This document shows, one piece after another, positions 59,987-64,000 of a DNA stretch of 64,000 nt; positions within the stretch are counted from its first letter, which is position 1; each line of letters begins with the position of its first letter. The DNA lies in assembly GCA_046327715.1 (NCBI GenBank), contig JAXLXY010000009.1:1-64000 (forward strand), read 5' to 3'. A program made the translations under genes and the position numbers. Below the pieces are notes generated by a model. The model searched no databases. It saw nothing but the letters and a program-made list of their open reading frames with translations, and was not told where the DNA came from. The DNA comes from JADJOM01 sp046327715. Its GTDB lineage: Bacteria; Gemmatimonadota; Gemmatimonadetes; Gemmatimonadales; GWC2-71-9.

Positions 59987-60340
59987 ATGCCTCGCGTCAA
60001 GAGCAACGTCGCTCACCACGCCCGCAAGAAGAAGATCATGCGCGCCGCCAAGGGCGCGCGCGGCGCCCGCAGCAAGCTCTACCGTCCCGCCAAGGAGACG
60101 GTCGAGCGAGCCATGCAGTACGCCTACCGCGACCGGCGCAAGAAGAAGGGCGAGTTCCGCACCCTCTGGATCACCCGCATCAATGCGGCGTGCCGGATGC
60201 ACGGCTTCAGCTACAGCGGCTTCATGGCGGCGCTCAAGAAGGCCGGCGTCGAGATCAACCGGAAGGTCCTCGCCGATCTCGCCGTCCGCGACATGGACGC
60301 CTTTGCCAAGATCGCCGAGGTCGCGAAGGCCGCGGTCTGA
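59987..60340 (+). CDS. rplT: Ribosomal protein L20
   Basis: 117 residues: PRVKSNVAHHARKKKIMRAA, a long basic N-terminal extension, then the globular domain with LWITRINAACRMHG and YSGFMAALKKAGVEINRKVL. It is an early 50S assembly protein and in several bacteria represses its own operon by binding the leader. AAGGGAG lies five bases before the ATG. Confidence 0.97.
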   Translation: MPRVKSNVAHHARKKKIMRAAKGARGARSKLYRPAKETVERAMQYAYRDRRKKKGEFRTLWITRINAACRMHGFSYSGFMAALKKAGVEINRKVLADLAVRDMDAFAKIAEVAKAAV

Positions 60341-60368
60341 GGGCAGCCCGACACGTGCACGACTCCGT

Positions 60369-60397
60369 GGGGTCGCCCGCCGCCGGTGGGTGACCCC
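60369..60397. promoter_or_regulatory. Hairpin between rplT and pheS
   Basis: GGGGTCGCCC pairs with GGGTGACCCC through ten positions (one G-U). It lies 28 bases after the rplT stop. With no T-tract it may only partly separate the ribosomal genes from pheST. Confidence 0.45.
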
Positions 60398-60423
60398 GCG
60401 TGACTTCCGCTCCCCGGGATTCC

Positions 60424-61623
60424 ATGGCTGACCACGCTGACACCGCCCAGGAACTCGACGCGATCGCGGCGCGCCTGCCCGCCATCGCCACCCTGACCGA
60501 GAAGGACCTGGAGGCGGAGTACATCGCCCTCCTCGGCCGCAAGCAGGGCCGCCTGACCGAGTTCCTCAAGACCGTCCTGCCCGCGCTGCCCGCCGAGGCC
60601 AAGCGCACCGTCGGCGCGCGCGCCAACCAGCTGCGCGGCGAGCTCGAGGCCGCCTTCGACGCCCGGAAGGCCGCCCTGGCCGCGGCGGCCGCCACGCGCG
60701 CCGCCCGCGGCATCGACCTCGGCATGCCGGGCCGGCCCCGCTGGACCGGCGCGGCCCACCCGGTCACCCAGGTGGTCGAGGAGATCGTGACGATCTTCCG
60801 CGGCCTGGGCTTCGCCCGGGCCACGGGGCCCGAGGTCGAGACCGAGTGGTTCAACTTCGGGGCCCTCAACTTCCCGCCGGACCACCCGGCGATGGACATG
60901 CACGACACGCTCTACCTCGACATCCCCGAGCGCCGCAGCGGCGCCGACCGCCGACGCAACCGCACCTCGGGCATCGAGGACACCAGCGAGCGGCGCGAGG
61001 CCACCGACCGCCGCGCCCGCGACGAGGGACGCTGGCTGCTGCGCACCCACACCAGCCCGGTGCAGGTCCGGGTGCTGCTGCAGGATCCGCCGCCGGTGCG
61101 GGTGATCATCCCGGGCTGGGTGTACCGGAAGGATCCCTTCGACGCCTCCCATGCCCCGGTCTTCGCCCAGATCGAGGGGCTGGTGGTCGATGAGGGGATC
61201 TCCTTCGTGGACCTCAAGGCCACGCTGAGCCACTTCGCCCGCGAGTTCTTCGGGGCGCGGACGGCGGTGCGCTTCCGGCCGTCCTTCTTCCCCTTCACCG
61301 AGCCGTCGGCGGAAATGGACGTGAGCTGCGGCGTGTGCGGCGGGAAGGGCTGCCCGGCCTGCAAGGGGACGGGCTGGATGGAGATCCTGGGCGCCGGGAT
61401 GGTGCACCCCAACGTGCTGGCCAACTGCGGGCTCGATCCGGAGCGCTACACCGGCTTCGCCTTCGGCATGGGCCCCGGACGGATCGCCATGAACCGGTTC
61501 GGCGTCACCGACATCCGCCTGCTGTACGAGAGCGACATGCGCTTCCTGCGACAATTCGACGGCGCCACCGCCGGCCCCCAGGCCGAGGCGCCGAGCCGCC
61601 GAGCCGCCGAGTCCTCGCGATGA
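60424..61623 (+). CDS. pheS: Phenylalanyl-tRNA synthetase alpha subunit
   Basis: 399 residues. N-terminal coiled coil, then class II motifs: HPVTQVVEEIVTIFRGLGF, RTHTSPVQVR, FRPSFFPFTEPSAEMDV and FGMGPGRIAMNRFG. It charges tRNA-Phe as an alpha2-beta2 enzyme with PheT. Two oddities: an Arg-rich insert of ~32 residues (~177-208, RRSGADRRRN to TDRRARDEG) between LYLDIPE and WLLRTHTSP, absent from typical PheS; and a C-terminal tail AEAPSRRAAESSR encoded by the 8-bp repeat. The CxxC pair CGVCGGKGCPAC is a known variant. The ATG at 60424 is preferred to GTG 60400. Confidence 0.95.
   Translation: MADHADTAQELDAIAARLPAIATLTEKDLEAEYIALLGRKQGRLTEFLKTVLPALPAEAKRTVGARANQLRGELEAAFDARKAALAAAAATRAARGIDLGMPGRPRWTGAAHPVTQVVEEIVTIFRGLGFARATGPEVETEWFNFGALNFPPDHPAMDMHDTLYLDIPERRSGADRRRNRTSGIEDTSERREATDRRARDEGRWLLRTHTSPVQVRVLLQDPPPVRVIIPGWVYRKDPFDASHAPVFAQIEGLVVDEGISFVDLKATLSHFAREFFGARTAVRFRPSFFPFTEPSAEMDVSCGVCGGKGCPACKGTGWMEILGAGMVHPNVLANCGLDPERYTGFAFGMGPGRIAMNRFGVTDIRLLYESDMRFLRQFDGATAGPQAEAPSRRAAESSR
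61583..61611. repeat. 8-bp repeat array in the pheS 3' end
   Basis: About three CCGCCGAG-type units encoding APSRRAAES, ending nine bases before the pheT ATG. Confidence 0.75.
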
Positions 61624-63995
61624 ACGTCTCCCGCCGCTGGCTGGAGGGGTTCCTCCGCCGCCCGCTCGAGGCCGACGACCTGGTGCGCCGGCTGGCGATG
61701 CTCGGCGCGCCCGTGGACGCCGTGGAGCCCCTGCACCCCGGGCTCGAGGCCATCGTGGTGGGGCACGTCGAGTCGGTGGCGCCGCATCCCAACGCCGACC
61801 GGCTGCGGGTCTGCCGGGTGAACGACGGCGGCGAGGAGCTGCGCCACGTGGTCTGCGGCGCGCCCAACGTCACGGCCGGGAAGAAGTACCCCTTCGCCCG
61901 GGTGGGCGTGACCATTCCGGGCGGGCTCACCCTGGAGCGCCGCAAGATCCGCGGCGAGGTGTCCGAGGGCATGCTCTGCTCGGCCCGGGAGCTGGGCCTG
62001 GGCCAGGAGCATGACGGCATCCTCGAGCTCGACACGGCCGCGGCGCCCGGGACGCCCTTCCTCGAGGTGCTGCCGGTGGGCGATGACCGGCTCGTGGTGG
62101 ATGTCACCCCGAACCGGGCCGACCTCCTGGGCCACAAGGGGATCGCCCGGGAGCTCGCCTGGAGCTACGGCGTGCCGTTCCGCCTGCCCGAGCTGCCGGG
62201 GGCCTCCACGGAGGGCCTGGGCACCCTGGCGCGGGCGGAGGGCCAGCGCGCGCTGGTCGCGGGGGTGACCGTCGGGACCTACGATGCGGAGGGCTGCCCC
62301 AGGTTCACCGCGGTGGTGATCCGCGGGGTGAAGGTGGGGCCGTCGCCGCGCTGGCTGGCGGAGCGGCTGGAGGCGGCCGGGGTTCGCAGCATCAACAATG
62401 TGGTGGACGCCACCAACTATGTGATGCTCGAGCTCAACCACCCCATGCACGCCTACGACCTGGCCCAGCTGCGCGGCCCGTCGGTGGTGGCGCGGCGGGC
62501 GCGGGCGGGGGAGACGGTCGTGACCCTCGACGGCGTCACCCGCACCCTCACCGCGGACATGACCGTGATCGCCGACGCGGAGCGCGTGATCGGCGTGGCC
62601 GGCGTGATGGGCGCGGAGAACACCGAGGTCTCGGACCAGACCACCGACCTGCTGCTCGAGTGTGCCTGCTTCGAGCCGGCCCGGGTGCGCCGCACCCGCC
62701 GGGCGCTCGGCCTCTCCACCGACGCCTCCTACCGCTTCGAGCGGGGGGTGGACCTGTGGGGGCTGCCCGATGCCCAGCGCCGCTGCGCCGCGGTCATCCT
62801 GGCCACCGCCGGGGGCCGGGTGGAGGATGCCGCCGACGTCTGGCCCGCGCCGGGCAATCCACCGCGGGTCTTTCTTCGCACGGCGCGGGTGGCGCAGGTG
62901 CTGGGCGACGGCCTCCCCGTGGCGGCCATCGAGAAGTACCTGGTGGCCATCGGCTGCACCGTGCTCAACAAGCCGGAGGACCACCGGCTGGCGGTGGACC
63001 TCCCCGGCTGGCGCCCCGACCTCTCGACCGAGATCGACCTCATCGAGGAGATCGCGCGGCTGCACGGCTACGACAACTTCCCCGTCGAGCTGCGCCCCTA
63101 TCGGGTGGGCCGGCTGGCCGACCAGCCGCTCGACCAGGCGATCACCCGGGTCCGGGCCGGGCTGGTGGCCCAGGGCCTCTACGAGGCCCAGACCTTGTCC
63201 CTGGGCCCCGCGGCGGGGCCGGGATCGCTCCGGCTGCTCAACCCCCTCTCGAGCGAGGAGGCGTGGCTTCGGGAAGCGGTGCTGCCGAGCCTCCTCCGGG
63301 GCGTGGAGACCAACTGGTCCCGGCAGGTACGGGATGTCCGGCTGTTCGAGATCGGGGCGGGCTTCTCCGCCGCACCCGGGGGCGGCCGGCCGGTGGAGAC
63401 CACCCGGGTGGCCGCGCTGTTGACCGGGGCGCGGCACCCGGCGCACTGGACCGAGGGGGGGGTGGCGCCTGACTTCGATCTGTGGGACCTCAAGTCCCTG
63501 TTCGAGCAGGCGGTCGCTCTGGCCAACCCGTCGGCCACCGTGCATCTTGATGCAGCCGGGTGGATTGCGCGCGATGGCCAGGGCCGGACCGTCGGCACGG
63601 CGCGGCGGCAGGCGGTGGACACCCCGGCGTGGGCCGCCCCGGTGTTCGGACTGGAGCTCGAGCTGAGCGGGGCCCCGGTGCCCCCGGCGCGGTACCGGAC
63701 GCTGCCTACCACGCCGTCGGCCTGGCGGGACCTGAACCTCCTGCTGGGACCCGGGGTGGGCGTGGCGGAGGTGCTGCGGATCGTGCGGCAGGCGGGCGGG
63801 GCCCTGCTCGAAGACGTGACCATCGTGAGCGAGTTTCGCAGCGACCAGCTGGGGCCGGACCACCGGGCGGTGCAGGTGCGCCTGACCGTGCGGGCCCCGG
63901 ACCGGACCGTCCGCGACGAGGACGTCGACGGGCTGGTGGGCCGGGTGCTCAAGGCGGTGGAGAAGCAGCTTGACGCAAAACTACGAACGTCCTGA
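61620..63995 (+). CDS. pheT: Phenylalanyl-tRNA synthetase beta subunit
   Basis: 791 residues, complete. N-terminal domain with SRRWLEGFL, a tRNA-binding OB fold (VGHVESVAPHPNADRLRVCRV), the B3/B4 editing region (RSINNVVDATNYVMLELNHPMHA), B5 and the catalytic-like core (FERGVDLWG), and a C-terminal ferredoxin-like anticodon-binding domain (FRSDQLGPDHRAVQVRLTV). It overlaps pheS as ATGA. The window ends five bases after the stop. Confidence 0.97.
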   Translation: MNVSRRWLEGFLRRPLEADDLVRRLAMLGAPVDAVEPLHPGLEAIVVGHVESVAPHPNADRLRVCRVNDGGEELRHVVCGAPNVTAGKKYPFARVGVTIPGGLTLERRKIRGEVSEGMLCSARELGLGQEHDGILELDTAAAPGTPFLEVLPVGDDRLVVDVTPNRADLLGHKGIARELAWSYGVPFRLPELPGASTEGLGTLARAEGQRALVAGVTVGTYDAEGCPRFTAVVIRGVKVGPSPRWLAERLEAAGVRSINNVVDATNYVMLELNHPMHAYDLAQLRGPSVVARRARAGETVVTLDGVTRTLTADMTVIADAERVIGVAGVMGAENTEVSDQTTDLLLECACFEPARVRRTRRALGLSTDASYRFERGVDLWGLPDAQRRCAAVILATAGGRVEDAADVWPAPGNPPRVFLRTARVAQVLGDGLPVAAIEKYLVAIGCTVLNKPEDHRLAVDLPGWRPDLSTEIDLIEEIARLHGYDNFPVELRPYRVGRLADQPLDQAITRVRAGLVAQGLYEAQTLSLGPAAGPGSLRLLNPLSSEEAWLREAVLPSLLRGVETNWSRQVRDVRLFEIGAGFSAAPGGGRPVETTRVAALLTGARHPAHWTEGGVAPDFDLWDLKSLFEQAVALANPSATVHLDAAGWIARDGQGRTVGTARRQAVDTPAWAAPVFGLELELSGAPVPPARYRTLPTTPSAWRDLNLLLGPGVGVAEVLRIVRQAGGALLEDVTIVSEFRSDQLGPDHRAVQVRLTVRAPDRTVRDEDVDGLVGRVLKAVEKQLDAKLRTS

Positions 63996-64000
63996 CGCGC

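Noticed and set aside
60341..60423. T-box or other leader controlling pheST
   Set aside because: The gap is only ~80 bases, with no T-box sequence and no T-tract terminator.

Overview
The window is about 72% GC by eye and densely coding. It suggests a diderm, GC-rich bacterium, most likely Gemmatimonadota. Signs of an outer membrane are a DUF5916 barrel, a Wzi-like barrel, a heptose kinase, TonB and an OmpA domain. Other lineage hints are an ADOP-type permease paired with PadR and a BlaI/M56 pair fused to HEAT repeats. The phylum is inferred from gene content; no 16S gene is present. I see no insertion sequence, prophage, CRISPR array or replication origin.

Layout. 1-9.8 kb: end of an unknown gene, a Ca2+-type P-ATPase, then a BlaI repressor / M56 protease-HEAT / secreted HEAT cluster and a DUF5916 outer-membrane protein. 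9.9-18.9 kb: small accessory genes (ArsR + SRPBCC, VOC, AlkD-like, AmpG-like MFS, PadR + ADOP permease, cyclophilin, LLM oxidoreductase, MarR-like). 18.9-25.5 kb: tRNA-Val, heptose kinase, Wzi-like barrel, asparaginase, CMD protein, obgE, dprA. 25.6-31.4 kb: a 1649-residue Ser/Thr kinase with Ig-like and RCC1 repeats, and a small barrel. 31.5-42.6 kb: hemW, tonB, then a tightly overlapping run hrcA-dnaJ-prmA-rsmE-HIT that continues into a membrane coiled-coil protein, an AAA ATPase, PspA and a membrane-anchored solute-binding/OmpA protein. 42.7-54.3 kb: rpsU, mutS2, dnaG, zinc-ribbon protein, recJ, rsmD, coaD, pta, and a STAS / anti-sigma kinase / PP2C partner-switching set. 54.3-64 kb: ksgA, rex, arginine deiminase, DnaQ-like exonuclease, MBL hydrolase, infC-rpmI-rplT, pheS-pheT.

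Most genes run on the + strand and many overlap by four bases (ATGA, GTGA or TTGA), indicating translational coupling.

Four things stand out. (1) A dispersed 8-bp tandem repeat (CCGCCGAG / CCGCCTAA) sits at gene boundaries and inside tolerant protein linkers and tails. Because 8 is coprime to 3, it reads as the same octapeptide in every frame. (2) A separate 7-bp array (GTTTCCC-like) lies before four genes and makes a G-quadruplex-capable template strand. (3) An AAA ATPase, PspA and peptidoglycan-anchored binding protein form a candidate envelope-stress module. (4) A BlaI-controlled M56 protease has HEAT repeats in place of the beta-lactam sensor, with a neighbouring secreted HEAT protein that shares both its operator-like sequence and its C-terminal tail.
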